64,000 bases of DNA from CBDBKL01 sp965206675 (GCA_965206675.1 CBDBKL010000006.1:124001-188000), one strand, 5' to 3'; positions 1-8,861 are shown, counted from the first letter of the stretch. Numbers and translations: made by a program. Notes: a model not told the origin generated them from the sequence alone.

Positions 1-1
1 T

Positions 2-736
2 ATGCAAATTGAAATCAAGGATTTTATAAAAGATACGGAAGAAGTTCGAAAAAAATTCCCCGGTCTTTACTACATGGTCGACACGCGAGAAATTCGTGGT
101 AGGATTGTATTCCACTCTTATTATGAAAATGAAGGAACAGAGGATACTCCCTATTGGGTAATCAAGCCTGTTGAGGATAATAACCAAGTATTAGATTTGA
201 AGGGTAATTATTCAATAAGAATATCCTTTTCGCAAAAGGATGACACTATTTCCATATATTTTGCAAAAGTTTATGAAACCCAAGGGCGCATCCGAGATAC
301 TGCAAGAAGAATGCGAAAACCTTTAAAAGACCTTCACCTTAATCAAGACAACGACAATAGTTGTTGTTTAGGTGTATTTGATAACCGTCCCTTGTCACTT
401 TTAGAGTTCGTTGAAACAAGAATTTATCCTTATTTAGTTTGGCAAGCGTATTATGACAAGTACGGGAAAACCCCTCCTTGTGGAGAGTGTCCTCACGAAA
501 AAAATAAAGCATATGAAACCAGGCTTAATGAGGAGAGAAATAAGCGTGCATATTTAAACACTATCTCCCCTAAAGGAAGTAATCGAAACGTTCCTTGTCC
601 TTGTGGTAGCCGTAAAAAATATAAAAAATGTTGCTGGAGAAAAAATAAAGAGAAAAAAGAGGAGATAGAGTTTAGAATAGATTTTTTTAGCAAGCAGCTA
701 ACAAATAAAAAACACCCTAGTGCAAACGCTGAATGA
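2..736 (+). CDS. SEC-C motif protein, start near the window edge
   Basis: A protein of 244 residues if it starts at the first ATG; the true start may lie before the window. The last 50 residues carry a SEC-C zinc-binding motif (CPCGSRKKYKKCC, about residues 199-211) followed by a very Lys/Glu-rich tail. A second Cys cluster (CGECPHEK) sits about 40 residues before it. SEC-C motifs bind zinc and occur at the C-termini of SecA and of many accessory proteins. The N-terminal 170 residues are not a domain I recognise; they look mixed alpha/beta with several aromatic residues. No partner gene is visible downstream, so no function is proposed. Confidence 0.7.
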   Translation: MQIEIKDFIKDTEEVRKKFPGLYYMVDTREIRGRIVFHSYYENEGTEDTPYWVIKPVEDNNQVLDLKGNYSIRISFSQKDDTISIYFAKVYETQGRIRDTARRMRKPLKDLHLNQDNDNSCCLGVFDNRPLSLLEFVETRIYPYLVWQAYYDKYGKTPPCGECPHEKNKAYETRLNEERNKRAYLNTISPKGSNRNVPCPCGSRKKYKKCCWRKNKEKKEEIEFRIDFFSKQLTNKKHPSANAE

Positions 737-1100
737 ATAGAAAGAGAAAAGAGGTGGGTTTATTATTAGAGATTTATAAAGTTGGAGAGGGGGCTTGTAA
801 TTTTATTGACAATCCCAGAAAACCACAGCATACTGCTTAGGTACAGCTAAAGATTCTCGAATTTTTGATCTGTAGCTAAGCAAAATCAGGTAGATGACTC
901 ATTCCAAATTGTCTCCACCAAATGATTTGGTCCATTCCGGACACATGGTTTACACTTTATACCGGAGACATAGTTTACACTTTTAAAGATCCCAATTTGA
1001 TAAGCAAACTGAACAGATATGTGATATCCGTAGATCTGAAAAAAATGAGTATGCAAAAATGAATAGACTAAATTTGGTAAACCGACGAAAAGAGAAAATC
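737..1100. other. Gene-free stretch with a 25-bp tandem direct repeat
   Basis: No convincing gene. Two near-identical 25-bp units lie head to tail at 938-962 and 963-987, each with the core GTTTACACTTT preceded by CGGAnACAT. Units of this look (a short CGGACACATGG stretch beside GTTTACACTTT) resemble the ends of IS481/IS3-like elements from memory, so this may be an insertion-sequence end whose transposase is gone. The remainder is AT-rich spacer that supplies the promoter region of the next gene. Confidence 0.35.
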
Positions 1101-1769
1101 ATGAACGTTCAAGACAATCAAACGGGCTACAACATATGGGCCTCTTTTTACGATGAATACCCTAACCCCACGGTCGCTATTGATGAATTATCTTTTCCGC
1201 AAGTTTACTCCCATGAAACAAAAAAGAGAGCGTTGGAGATTGGATGCGGTACGGGCCGCCACACATTACGTCTTCTTAAGAATGCAAACCATGTCACGGC
1301 TATTGATATTTCCAAAGGCATGCTTGAAAAAGCTAAGCAAAAAACATCCAGTTACTCTGAAGTTCATTTTCTTTTGGGCGATTTTCTAACCACTGAATTT
1401 AAAAATCCTCCGTTTGACTTTCTTGTGATGAGCCTGGTTCTAGAACATATTTCTAACCTTACATCCTTTTTCAAAAAAGCTCGGAGCCTAGTGAAAGAGG
1501 GTGGTCATTTTTACTTCTCTGAAATACATCCAAAAAGAGGAGTTCTTGCACACTTTAAAAGTCCAAGTGGAGAAGAAGTTTACCTTTCAAGCTCACCCCA
1601 CACCGAAGAAGAGATCTTTTCTTCTGCTACAACGAATGGATTCACGGTTCAAGAGGTGCGTTCTGTCTTTGGACGTCCAGAGCTTGTAAAGCAAAACAGC
1701 AAATGGGCAAAGTATGAAAACACGCCCATGATTCAAATCTGGAACCTCCGCTCCGAGAGAACTAAATGA
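1101..1769 (+). CDS. Class I SAM-dependent methyltransferase
   Basis: About 222 residues from the preferred ATG at 1101; an in-frame ATG at 1059 would add 14 basic residues but has no ribosome site, while AAAAGAGA precedes 1101. Motif I of the Rossmann-fold methyltransferases is clear (LEIGCGTGRHT), followed by the acidic end of beta-2 (VTAIDIS), motif II-like GDF and the motif III region (VLEHISNL). The layout is that of UbiE/BioC-like small-molecule methyltransferases (Methyltransf_11/25). The substrate cannot be told from sequence. It stands alone, convergent with the mazEF pair downstream. Confidence 0.85.
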   Translation: MNVQDNQTGYNIWASFYDEYPNPTVAIDELSFPQVYSHETKKRALEIGCGTGRHTLRLLKNANHVTAIDISKGMLEKAKQKTSSYSEVHFLLGDFLTTEFKNPPFDFLVMSLVLEHISNLTSFFKKARSLVKEGGHFYFSEIHPKRGVLAHFKSPSGEEVYLSSSPHTEEEIFSSATTNGFTVQEVRSVFGRPELVKQNSKWAKYENTPMIQIWNLRSERTK

Positions 1770-1816
1770 CAACCCATAAGATCTTGTATAAGAGATCCTA
1801 TCCACAAAAAGATCCC

Positions 1817-2158
1817 TTATTTATCTAGAAATAAAGTTACTGATTTTTCTATACATTCAGCAACCGCCCTACGTTTAGCTTTTTCAATAAACTTAGCCTT
1901 TCTTACTTTCCAATCAAGACTTTTTAAATGATCTGCCAATGCAACTCCATTAATCTTCTTACCCTTAATTAATACTTCAAACGGATAACCCTTGGTATGA
2001 GAGGTAATAGGACAACAAATGGCAAGATGAGTTTTTTTATTGTAACTTTTGGGCGAAATGACAATAGCCGGTCGCTTTCCTTTTTGTTCACGTCCTATTT
2101 GTGGAGAAAAATTTAACCAGATCAAATCACCCCTATTGGGAACATAAGACATCACCAA
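1817..2158 (-). CDS. mazF: MazF/PemK-family mRNA interferase toxin
   Basis: 113 residues with the standard MazF opening (PNRGDLIWLNFSPQIGREQ), the KRPAIVISP strand, and the C-terminal half with the LADHLKSLDW stretch seen in MazF proteins. MazF-type toxins are ribosome-independent endoribonucleases that cut single-stranded RNA at short sites and are held inactive by MazE. The length is normal for the family and no break is visible. It follows its antitoxin gene with a 7-bp overlap, the usual order for this pair, so translation is probably coupled. Confidence 0.9.
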   Translation of the reverse strand: MVMSYVPNRGDLIWLNFSPQIGREQKGKRPAIVISPKSYNKKTHLAICCPITSHTKGYPFEVLIKGKKINGVALADHLKSLDWKVRKAKFIEKAKRRAVAECIEKSVTLFLDK

Positions 2159-2385
2159 ACCTCTCGACCTTGAGGAGGAAAGTCAGTCGTTGTGTGTAAA
2201 TTATCTTCTGTCACTTCATCTAAAAGATCACTCAGCTTAAGCTTTTTTTGAGATGGGAAAATGATAATTTTTCCATCTCTATGTTCAATCGTTACTGGAA
2301 CATCAGCGGACAAACGAGCTTGCTCAATAATCGTCTTAGGTATTCTAACACCAATTGAATTTCCCCATTTTTGCAGTTTGGCCAC
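2152..2385 (-). CDS. mazE: MazE/AbrB-type antitoxin
   Basis: I choose the GTG at 2385 because AAAAGGAGG lies six bases before it; an upstream in-frame ATG (2427) would add a hydrophobic leader with no ribosome site. The protein then starts VAKLQKWGNSIGVRIPK, the AbrB/SpoVT swapped-hairpin DNA-binding domain typical of MazE. The C-terminal part (EVTEDN to the end) should be the flexible tail that wraps the toxin. As in other mazEF loci it should bind its own promoter and neutralise MazF. Confidence 0.88.
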   Translation of the reverse strand: MAKLQKWGNSIGVRIPKTIIEQARLSADVPVTIEHRDGKIIIFPSQKKLKLSDLLDEVTEDNLHTTTDFPPQGREVW

Positions 2386-2564
2386 ACCAAGCCTCCTTTT
2401 AAAGAAGTATATACAATATATAAACATCTGTCAAAAATTATATAGCCCTGATTAAGTGTCTAGCTATAAAAACTTGTTATTTAAGCTACCTCGAAAAATT
2501 TATAGTCAACTGAACCACCTCGTAAACCCATAGTCATTAACTGAATATCCCTCTATCAAATAAA

Positions 2565-3260
2565 TTATGTACACTTTTTACATGCATCATGGTTAAAGTG
2601 TCCACATTCCTCTGGACAATTGAATAAAACATGTTCACCCGTTGTCCATACATAAAGCCCATGTCCATAAAAACTAAAAGAATCATCTTTTAAAGTGTAT
2701 ATATCAACCGTTCTATGAGTTGAATATCCTGTATCTGTTTTTAATACGGCAAACTCAGGATATCCATCATTGTTCAAATCTTTCCAATAGATACCCTTTC
2801 TTATTTTCACAAAAACCACCTCTTTCCAAAACGGATCATAACCTTCATTCTCTACTTTCATCTCCTGTAAAACTTTACTGCCAGATTTTAAAATCAAAAG
2901 ATGATGTCCTATTGGTAATCTAGCCCCATCAGGAAAATGTTCTACTCCGAAGAAAAACCTTTTAATCTCTAAAGTTCTGTTGTCCATTGGTTGAATTTTT
3001 GAAAGACCACAGGCCACATGTAGGTAATCAATAGTTGCCTTTATCCCCTTTTTTTCATCTTCTGGCGTACAGTAAATTTTTTTATATTCCTCTTTGCTGG
3101 GAGGAGGGTTCGCTTCAGAGTATACTTCATAACTTTCTTCATCAGCTTCTGGTGAAAAAGTATGGTCTCTATTATAAGCAGTAGGAGTTATATGACGACA
3201 GGAAATAAACCCTATAGTTATAAAAACAATCACTATGAACTTACTGATTAAGTGTTTCAT
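2565..3260 (-). CDS. Lipoprotein, possible immunity partner of the lysozyme-like protein
   Basis: From the ATG at 3260 the product has a short basic N-terminus, a hydrophobic stretch and a lipobox (IGFISC, Cys about residue 21), so it should be a lipoprotein. A longer in-frame reading from 3353 would bury this signal. The mature part ends in a Cys-rich tail (CPEECGHFNHDACKKC). No known domain recognised; the DLNNDGYPEFAVLKTDTG stretch resembles an FG-GAP or VCBS-like loop. The gene starts 20 bp inside the end of the upstream lytic-transglycosylase-like gene, so the two are translated as a pair. A periplasm-facing lipoprotein directly behind a peptidoglycan hydrolase is a common layout for effector/immunity pairs; that role is inference. 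Confidence 0.6.
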   Translation of the reverse strand: MKHLISKFIVIVFITIGFISCRHITPTAYNRDHTFSPEADEESYEVYSEANPPPSKEEYKKIYCTPEDEKKGIKATIDYLHVACGLSKIQPMDNRTLEIKRFFFGVEHFPDGARLPIGHHLLILKSGSKVLQEMKVENEGYDPFWKEVVFVKIRKGIYWKDLNNDGYPEFAVLKTDTGYSTHRTVDIYTLKDDSFSFYGHGLYVWTTGEHVLFNCPEECGHFNHDACKKCT

Positions 3261-3930
3261 TATAATATCTATACACTTTTTTGACATGCTTTTCCCCTTC
3301 TTTATCCCAAGAATGATAATATTTAAAACCATTGAATATATTTTTTGAAACATCTTTTGATTTGTATCTTTTGGGAAGCCATTTTATTTTATGACCTAAC
3401 CATCGAATGCCTGTAGCTATATTAACTAGAGGGTCTAAACGCTCGTCCCTTTCTAAGTAAATTGGATGATCTCTGACTTCGATGTAACCAGTACGGTCTG
3501 GATTCCCTCTAAGAGTTTTTAATGTACTACCTGTTAATTGCATTAACCCTGTAGCTGTACTTTTAGGGTCACTAGTTCTCACCCCTGGACGAAAGCTCGA
3601 TTCAGCAGCAATGAGAGCTTTAACAAGTAAAGGATCAACTTGTTTATGTAATTCTTTTTTATTTTTCCAGTATTCTGTCCAAAACTGAATCATAGGGTCA
3701 TATTGATGAAACCCTTTAAATCCTTTGATAGCTGGTAATTTAGGATAATTTTTTGGCCCACTGGAATAATAAATATGCCTTAAATTAGAAGCGTGCAATA
3801 ATTTTTCTTTTCCCTTGGGGTTTTTCCTACAATGTGCAGAAACAGGGGCAATGCCACTCTTTTTGGTTCTGCGAGTGTGATCTTTGACATAATGTTCGCC
3901 TATAGGACAAGAGGGGTTACGTAACACCAT
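3241..3930 (-). CDS. Lysozyme-like lytic transglycosylase (SLT fold), no signal peptide
   Basis: 229 residues. Residues about 98-175 form an SLT-type lysozyme fold: ALIAAESSFRPG with the presumed catalytic Glu110, then ATGLMQLTGST. The N-terminal 60 residues have a CPIGEHYVKDHTRR...AHC pattern with Cys/His residues that may bind metal. There is no N-terminal signal peptide, although peptidoglycan is the expected substrate, so the protein would need a phage lysis system, a type VI/other secretion system, or another route. It is the first gene of a two-gene unit with an overlapping lipoprotein gene. Alternatives: phage endolysin relic or cell-wall remodelling enzyme. Confidence 0.7.
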   Translation of the reverse strand: MVLRNPSCPIGEHYVKDHTRRTKKSGIAPVSAHCRKNPKGKEKLLHASNLRHIYYSSGPKNYPKLPAIKGFKGFHQYDPMIQFWTEYWKNKKELHKQVDPLLVKALIAAESSFRPGVRTSDPKSTATGLMQLTGSTLKTLRGNPDRTGYIEVRDHPIYLERDERLDPLVNIATGIRWLGHKIKWLPKRYKSKDVSKNIFNGFKYYHSWDKEGEKHVKKVYRYYNETLNQ

Positions 3931-4349
3931 AATTTTCCTTTAATGAAGTTTTATAACTAACACAGAATGATTAAATTGCGAATTCTTTTTATGATAAATT
4001 TTTTATGAATAAAAATTAAAACTATTCTTACTTTCTAATTATTATGTCCGGTTTTCGGACAATCCGGACATTTTAAATATCCGGACACCAAAAATCTTAT
4101 TTTTATAAAATTAAAGAAAATGGTACTTAATTCTAATAAAATTTTTATGAATATAAATTAAAATCATTCTTGTTTTGCTAATTATTATGTCCGATTTTCG
4201 GACAATCCAAATGTTTCAGACAGTCTAGGACATTTCAAATATAAAATAGGATAATCTTCCAAAGATTTGATTTGAAAGGTTCTTCTAGAAAACCTTTATA
4301 ATTTTATTTGTTGAAATCTTCAAAAAATTAATTTAGATTATCCCCCTAT
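3931..4349. other. AT-rich intergenic region with a 70-bp direct repeat and TGTCCG palindromes
   Basis: No gene. Two copies of a roughly 70-bp segment lie at about 3998-4070 and 4141-4212; each ends in a TGTCCG-N5-CGGACA inverted repeat (4045-4061 and 4188-4204). Further CGGACA half-sites follow each copy. The region separates two divergent genes, so the repeats may be operators for one or both. The same TGTCCG half-site recurs in other intergenic regions of the window (near 26.68 kb and 34.33 kb). Confidence 0.5.
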
Positions 4350-4595
4350 ATGGGAAATTCATGTACAAAATGTAATCGCTGTCTTATGCCTTTTAAAAAT
4401 GACCCTGGTCAAAGAGAATCCGACCAATATTGTAGTTATTGCTTTAAAAATGGAGAATTTGTTTACAAAGGCAATGATGTTAATGAATTTAAGAAATACT
4501 GTTATGAAGCCATGATAAATCAAGGCATGAATAAATATTTAGCCAAACTTTACACCTTTATGATCTCCTTTGCCCCTGACTGGAAGAAAAAGTAA
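4350..4595 (+). CDS. Small zinc-ribbon protein
   Basis: 81 residues. The first half has CTKCNRC...YCSYCFKNGEF, the pattern of the putative zinc ribbon family (zinc_ribbon_2/PF12674-like, from memory) in which a Cys pair and a YCxYC pair bind zinc and are followed by a short helical tail. The protein has no catalytic motif and these proteins have no settled role. It follows the repeat-rich intergenic region and may be controlled by the TGTCCG palindromes there. No operon partner. Confidence 0.65.
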   Translation: MGNSCTKCNRCLMPFKNDPGQRESDQYCSYCFKNGEFVYKGNDVNEFKKYCYEAMINQGMNKYLAKLYTFMISFAPDWKKK

Positions 4596-4744
4596 TTATC
4601 TTTGCAGACTGATATACTCATTATTTGCAGTTACAGGTAATCTAGCAAGTTAGTTTTGGCCCATCATAGTTCTTATCTCCCAACTATTGTAATTGATTGT
4701 TTTTCCAACACTTTTTAGTATTTCACCACTGAAAGTTTTAATGC

Positions 4745-4773
4745 TTGGAATCGCCTTATTTTTAGTATATACT
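4745..4773 (+). promoter_or_regulatory. Predicted sigma-70 promoter of brnTA with palindrome AGTATATACT
   Basis: TTGGAA at 4745-4750 and TATACT at 4768-4773 are spaced by 17 bp. The -10 box sits in the perfect palindrome AGTATATACT (4764-4773), a plausible operator for the BrnA antitoxin. Transcription would start near 4780, almost on the first codon of the BrnT frame, as for several near-leaderless genes in this window. Confidence 0.5.
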
Positions 4774-4781
4774 GAAAATAA

Positions 4782-5075
4782 GTAAAATTTGAATGGGATG
4801 AAAGTAAAGCTACAAAAAACTTAAACAAACATGGGATTAGCTTTTTTCTAGCCATGACTGTTTTTGATGACCCATTTGCCTTGATAGCTCCAGATGACAA
4901 ACATTCAAGTCATACTGAAAAGCGAGAATGGATTATTGGAAAGTCAGATAAAGGCATCCTTGTTGTTGTTTTCACTAAACGGCTTTACGGGCGCACTTAC
5001 CGTATTATTAGTGCTCGTAAAGCGAATAAGAAGGAGAAAGAAACTTATGAAAAGTACAAAAGAATTCCCCTTTAA
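4782..5075 (+). pseudogene. brnT: BrnT-type toxin with no recognisable start codon
   Basis: The BrnT family begins with a K-F-E-W-D-E-x-K...HGISF segment. Exactly this (KFEWDESKATKNLNKHGISF) is encoded in frame from 4785, but the codon that should be the start reads GTA at 4782 and a TAA precedes it. The first ATG in the frame is at 4854, which would drop the first 24 residues, including the first strand and helix of the RelE-like fold. The rest is intact: TVFDDPFALIAPDD, then RTYRIISARKANKKEK to the stop. BrnT is a ribonuclease toxin. Loss of ATG would silence it while leaving the antitoxin; weak initiation at GTA is possible but unusual. Confidence 0.65.
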
Positions 5076-5313
5076 AAAAGCAAGAAGAATTACACTAAAA
5101 GAAACCTCAGCCGCTAAAAAAGCAATTGAAGCAAAAACTGGAAAGAAGCGTAAAATAAGAGGACGTCCAATAAAATTAGAAGAAGAGAAATATGTGCCAA
5201 CTTCAATCAGACTTCACCCCCAAATTTTAAAATGGGCTAAGAGCGAAGCCAAAAAAAGAAAAATTGGCTACCAAAGTGTTATCAATGAAATATTGCTTAA
5301 AAAATCTATGTGA
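5047..5313 (+). CDS. brnA: BrnA-type antitoxin
   Basis: Start chosen at the ATG at 5047, preceded by GGAGAAAG and overlapping the last 29 bp of the toxin frame. 88 residues with a basic N-terminus and a C-terminal ribbon-helix-helix-like part (VPTSIRLHPQILKWAKSEAK, then GYQSVINEIL) preceded by the typical RGRP stretch of BrnA. BrnA binds BrnT and represses the operon. It looks undamaged while its toxin has lost its start, the expected direction of decay for a toxin-antitoxin pair. An in-frame upstream reading from 4894 overlaps the toxin and has no ribosome site. Confidence 0.8.
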   Translation: MKSTKEFPFKKARRITLKETSAAKKAIEAKTGKKRKIRGRPIKLEEEKYVPTSIRLHPQILKWAKSEAKKRKIGYQSVINEILLKKSM

Positions 5314-5354
5314 CCTGTGATAGATTCATTTTAAACTTATAACTAGGACGTACA

Positions 5355-6500
5355 ATGGCTCGCTATATTTTTATCACAAGCTATTTTTTATTCTTATTCA
5401 TCACTGCCTATTACATCTATTGTTCTATCTCCCAACTCATGAACAAAAAAAATAAAAAACTACTCTATCTGCTTTATGGCTTCATATTTGGAATCATTCT
5501 TTTTCAACTCAATTTTAGACTAAACGAATCTTTCTCTCAATCCCCATGGCTTCCAATTCTTGCCAATATCATCTATGGCTTGATGGGATTCCTAGGCACT
5601 CTACTCGTCTTTTTAATCTTTAAAGATCTCGTAAGGATTCTATCCAAATTAACGAAACAAACATCAAAAATAAACACCCAACGACGTGACTTTTTCAAAA
5701 CATCTGCTCTTTGGGGTATTGGAGGAAGCGGAACTCTCATTAGCAGCGTCGGTTTCTATCAAGCACAAACTCCCAACATGGAAACCGTCCAAATCCCTTT
5801 ACCTCGCCTACCTCAGATCTTTGACAGAACCACCATCGTGCAAATCTCTGATTTACACATCGGACCAACTATCGGAAGAAAATACACCGAAGAAGTTGTT
5901 GAAAAAACCAATTATGAACAACCCGATTTTATTGCCGTCACTGGAGATCTTATTGACGGCAGAGTTAAACACTTAAAGGAAAAAACAGCACCTCTCAAAA
6001 ATCTAAGAGCAAAATACGGTGTGTTTTATGTCACTGGAAATCACGAATTCTATTGGAATGCAGAAGAATGGGTTTCTTACTTAGAAAATGAACTCAACAT
6101 GAAAGCCTTACGTAACACACATGTGGTTTTTGAGCGAGAAAATCAACGCTTAGTTCTGGCTGGTGCAGAAGATCTCACTTTAGGGTCAGATCCCCTCAAA
6201 GCCAGCGAAGGAAGCTCACCAGACGACTTTAAACTCCTGTTAGCCCACCAACCCCGAAGTTGTTATAAGGCCAAAGAAGCTGGCTTTGACTATATGATTT
6301 GTGGACACACTCACGGCGGACAGTACTATCCTATGGCATGGCTGGTTTACTTGTTTCAACCCTATGTCAAAGGACTTTACAATCATGAAGGCATGCAGCT
6401 TTATGTTTCTAAAGGGGCTGGTTATTGGGGACCTCCCAATCGCTTTGGGGTTAAAAATGAAATCACTAAACACATTCTAAGATCAACCTCCCATCTTTAA
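5355..6500 (+). CDS. Membrane-anchored metallophosphoesterase (YaeI-like)
   Basis: 381 residues. The first 100 have three to four membrane segments, followed by a cytoplasmic-looking basic patch with RRDFFKTSALWG, which resembles a twin-arginine signal placed internally. Residues about 160-370 form a calcineurin-like phosphoesterase with the full metal set: SDLHIG, GDLIDG, GNHEF, AHQP and GHTHGGQ. Relatives include YaeI and UDP-diacylglucosamine-like phosphodiesterases; the substrate is unknown. It has its own ribosome site just upstream (AGGACG) and stands alone between brnTA and a RhuM pseudogene. Confidence 0.88.
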   Translation: MARYIFITSYFLFLFITAYYIYCSISQLMNKKNKKLLYLLYGFIFGIILFQLNFRLNESFSQSPWLPILANIIYGLMGFLGTLLVFLIFKDLVRILSKLTKQTSKINTQRRDFFKTSALWGIGGSGTLISSVGFYQAQTPNMETVQIPLPRLPQIFDRTTIVQISDLHIGPTIGRKYTEEVVEKTNYEQPDFIAVTGDLIDGRVKHLKEKTAPLKNLRAKYGVFYVTGNHEFYWNAEEWVSYLENELNMKALRNTHVVFERENQRLVLAGAEDLTLGSDPLKASEGSSPDDFKLLLAHQPRSCYKAKEAGFDYMICGHTHGGQYYPMAWLVYLFQPYVKGLYNHEGMQLYVSKGAGYWGPPNRFGVKNEITKHILRSTSHL

Positions 6501-6551
6501 TAAACAAAAACTCATTGATATTAGAAAACTCTACGTTTATAAAACAAAGAA

Positions 6552-7580
6552 ATGGAAGTAAAAAATAACCAAATCCTTCTTTATACAACTGATGATGGTA
6601 AAGTTGATATTGAATTAAGACTAGATCCTGAAAATCAAACAATTTGGCTGACTCAACCTCAAATGGCTAAACTATTTGATATTGGAGTCAATACTATTAA
6701 CCATCATATTTCAAATATTTACAGAGAGGAAGAGCTTCAAGAAAATGGAACTATTCGATATTATCGAATAGTTCAACGCGAGGGCCAAAGAGATATTGAA
6801 AGAGAAGTTATCCACTACAATCTCAAGCTTATTTTAGCTGTTGGTTATAGAATACGTTCGCACAGGGGGACGCAATTTAGACGTTGGGCTACAGAACATT
6901 TAAATGAGTATCTCATCAAAGGTTTTGTCTTAAATGATAAAAAACTTAAAAATCCCGATGTATGGGATTACTTTGATGAACTACTTGAACAGATACGTGA
7001 CATTCGTAGCTCTGAAAAAAGATTTTATTTAAAGGTAAAAGATCTTTTTAGACAAACAAGCATAGACTATGACAAAAGGGATAAGAGGGCTCAAGAATTT
7101 TTTGCTACGATATAGAATAAACTGATTTTTGCTGAAACAGGACAAACAGCTGCAGAACTTATTATTTCTCGTGCTGATGGTAATCAACCAAATATGGGAT
7201 TAACTTCTTTCACAGGAACCAAAGTACGAAAGAGAGATACTGTTATATCAAAAAATTATTTATCTCAAGAAGAACTCTTAAACCTTAATCATATTGTCTC
7301 CATGTTTTTAGATTTTGCTGAAGATCGTGCTAAAAGAAGAAAATAAATTAGTATGCAAGAATGGGTGGAGCAAACAGATAAATTTTTAAATTTAAATGAA
7401 AGAGATGTTCTCATAGGAACGGGAAACAAATCTCATGTTCAAATGGAAAATTTTGTTAAACAAGAGTTTAAAAAATTTGAGAAAAATCGTCATATGGAAG
7501 ATTTTATAAAATCTGAAAAAGAACATGTGAGAGAATTAGAACAAATTGTCAAAAAAATTAAACCTGACGGGAAAGAATAA
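6552..7580 (+). pseudogene. RhuM-family gene with two in-frame stops
   Basis: The frame starts at 6552 and runs for 343 codons with two stops, TAG at 7113-7115 and TAA at 7344-7346, and no frameshift. All three pieces match successive parts of the intact RhuM paralogue at 20884-21909: N-terminal HTH and Bro-N-like part, then NKLIFAETGQTAAELI, then the ISMQEWVEQTDKFL tail. The intact paralogue has CAG (Gln) where the first stop lies. RhuM proteins are found beside restriction loci and in Salmonella pathogenicity island 3; their activity is unclear. Other genes in the window use TAG and TAA as normal stops, so a changed genetic code is not supported. Confidence 0.85.
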
Positions 7581-7620
7581 ACATCAAAAGCTGCTAAAAA
7601 ATGAGTTTAACAAGAGGATT

Positions 7621-7782
7621 CTAAGCAGAAAAAGCGGCACAACGTGATTTTCTTCCCCTACTGTTTTCTATGACATCAAGATACGGTCGAAGGTGCTCTA
7701 GAGTTTCTCCTGTTGTCATTGGAGAAACTTCTCTCAGTAAATTCAATACAAGTTGAAAATCGACCCCTATTCCTCCCCCGAC
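7621..7782 (-). pseudogene. Short coding fragment without a start
   Basis: Open for 53 codons on the minus strand between stops; the reading VDFQLVLNLLREVSPMTTGE continues to SRCAAFSA and looks protein-like, but there is no good start and it is not recognised. It is the only sign of a gene in the 7581-8015 gap, which is otherwise AT-rich with no clear repeat. Probably a relic of a larger gene. Confidence 0.3.
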
Positions 7783-8015
7783 CTACCATTTAGAATAATA
7801 TATTTTTTACTATAGATTTTTCACAGATTTTCTTTCTAAGAATTTGATTTTTCTTAAATAGATTTACTGACATCCTAAGGATACATGTTTAAAACCCCAA
7901 TGAGGATCTGAACTCAGACAAACCAATTATAAACTTGAAACGTTTAATTTACTGGTTTATTTTGCTAATTACATGTTGGGACAAAAACTATATTAGACTA
8001 TACGGAGAGAGTGTT

Positions 8016-8861
8016 ATGAAAGCTTTAATGATTCTAATTGTTTCATGCCTTTTATTTGGAAATACCTCGTTTGCCAATATAGACACACAAAGCCACTTAA
8101 ACGAACCAATAGATTTTAGTTCGTATTCCGTACCTGAAATCATATCAACTATGAATCAAATTCAAAAATCCATCAGAGCTTCTTTTTTAGACACGGGTTT
8201 AGCTATTAAAGATCGCGATCAACTCTGGTCACTGGAAGGACATATGTCAGGTTTCAGTTCTGGTTATATTTCCGGAGAAGGTTTTGAATCAAGAAGAATT
8301 GGAGATGGCGAAGTGTTTATTCTTCAAAGTTCTTCTCTGAGTGAAAAGGATCAGGCCCACGTCAACGATATGGTAGAATCTATGACAGCATATAGAGAAC
8401 AGAATCCGAATGCGAAAGTAGGATACTGCTTTCAGAGAATTTTCGCAGACCTTCAAGAGCTTCAAGAAAAAATCAAACTAGAAGAACAATACCTCCAAAA
8501 TTTACTTCCTGGATTTTTTAACAATATGAGGACAGCTATTGATACTGTACAACAGAAGATGATTAATGAGGACAATGAAATAAATGATACGCTTTATGGA
8601 GAATATAGTCGAATATTTTCCTGGGCTGAAAAAACTTATATCATTTTACCTGAAATGAATCTAAGATTTTCCTCTCTACAGTTAGATAACAAAACTTTTT
8701 GGCACAGAAATATATTACACGTAAAGTTTGGTAGAAACATTCCTTTGTCAGGTGATTGTGTTGACCAATCTGATTATGAACGCAGAAAGTGGGTTAATGA
8801 CTATTTTGGATTAACTCGTACTCCTGTTTCTCCAGAAAAACATACATTAAGAGTTTATTAA
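8016..8861 (+). CDS. Secreted protein of unknown function
   Basis: Start placed at the ATG at 8016, preceded by GGAGAG, which gives a clean signal peptide (MKALMILIVSCLLFGNTSFA, cleavage after about residue 20). An upstream in-frame ATG at 7935 would bury it. The mature protein of about 260 residues is mostly helical, with a possible coiled coil around the LQELQEKIKLEEQYLQNL stretch, and has two Cys residues. No family recognised. Monocistronic. Confidence 0.6.
   Translation: MKALMILIVSCLLFGNTSFANIDTQSHLNEPIDFSSYSVPEIISTMNQIQKSIRASFLDTGLAIKDRDQLWSLEGHMSGFSSGYISGEGFESRRIGDGEVFILQSSSLSEKDQAHVNDMVESMTAYREQNPNAKVGYCFQRIFADLQELQEKIKLEEQYLQNLLPGFFNNMRTAIDTVQQKMINEDNEINDTLYGEYSRIFSWAEKTYIILPEMNLRFSSLQLDNKTFWHRNILHVKFGRNIPLSGDCVDQSDYERRKWVNDYFGLTRTPVSPEKHTLRVY

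Noticed and set aside
6552..7580. TAG and TAA as sense codons
   Set aside because: Other intact genes here end in TAG or TAA, so there is no recoding in general.
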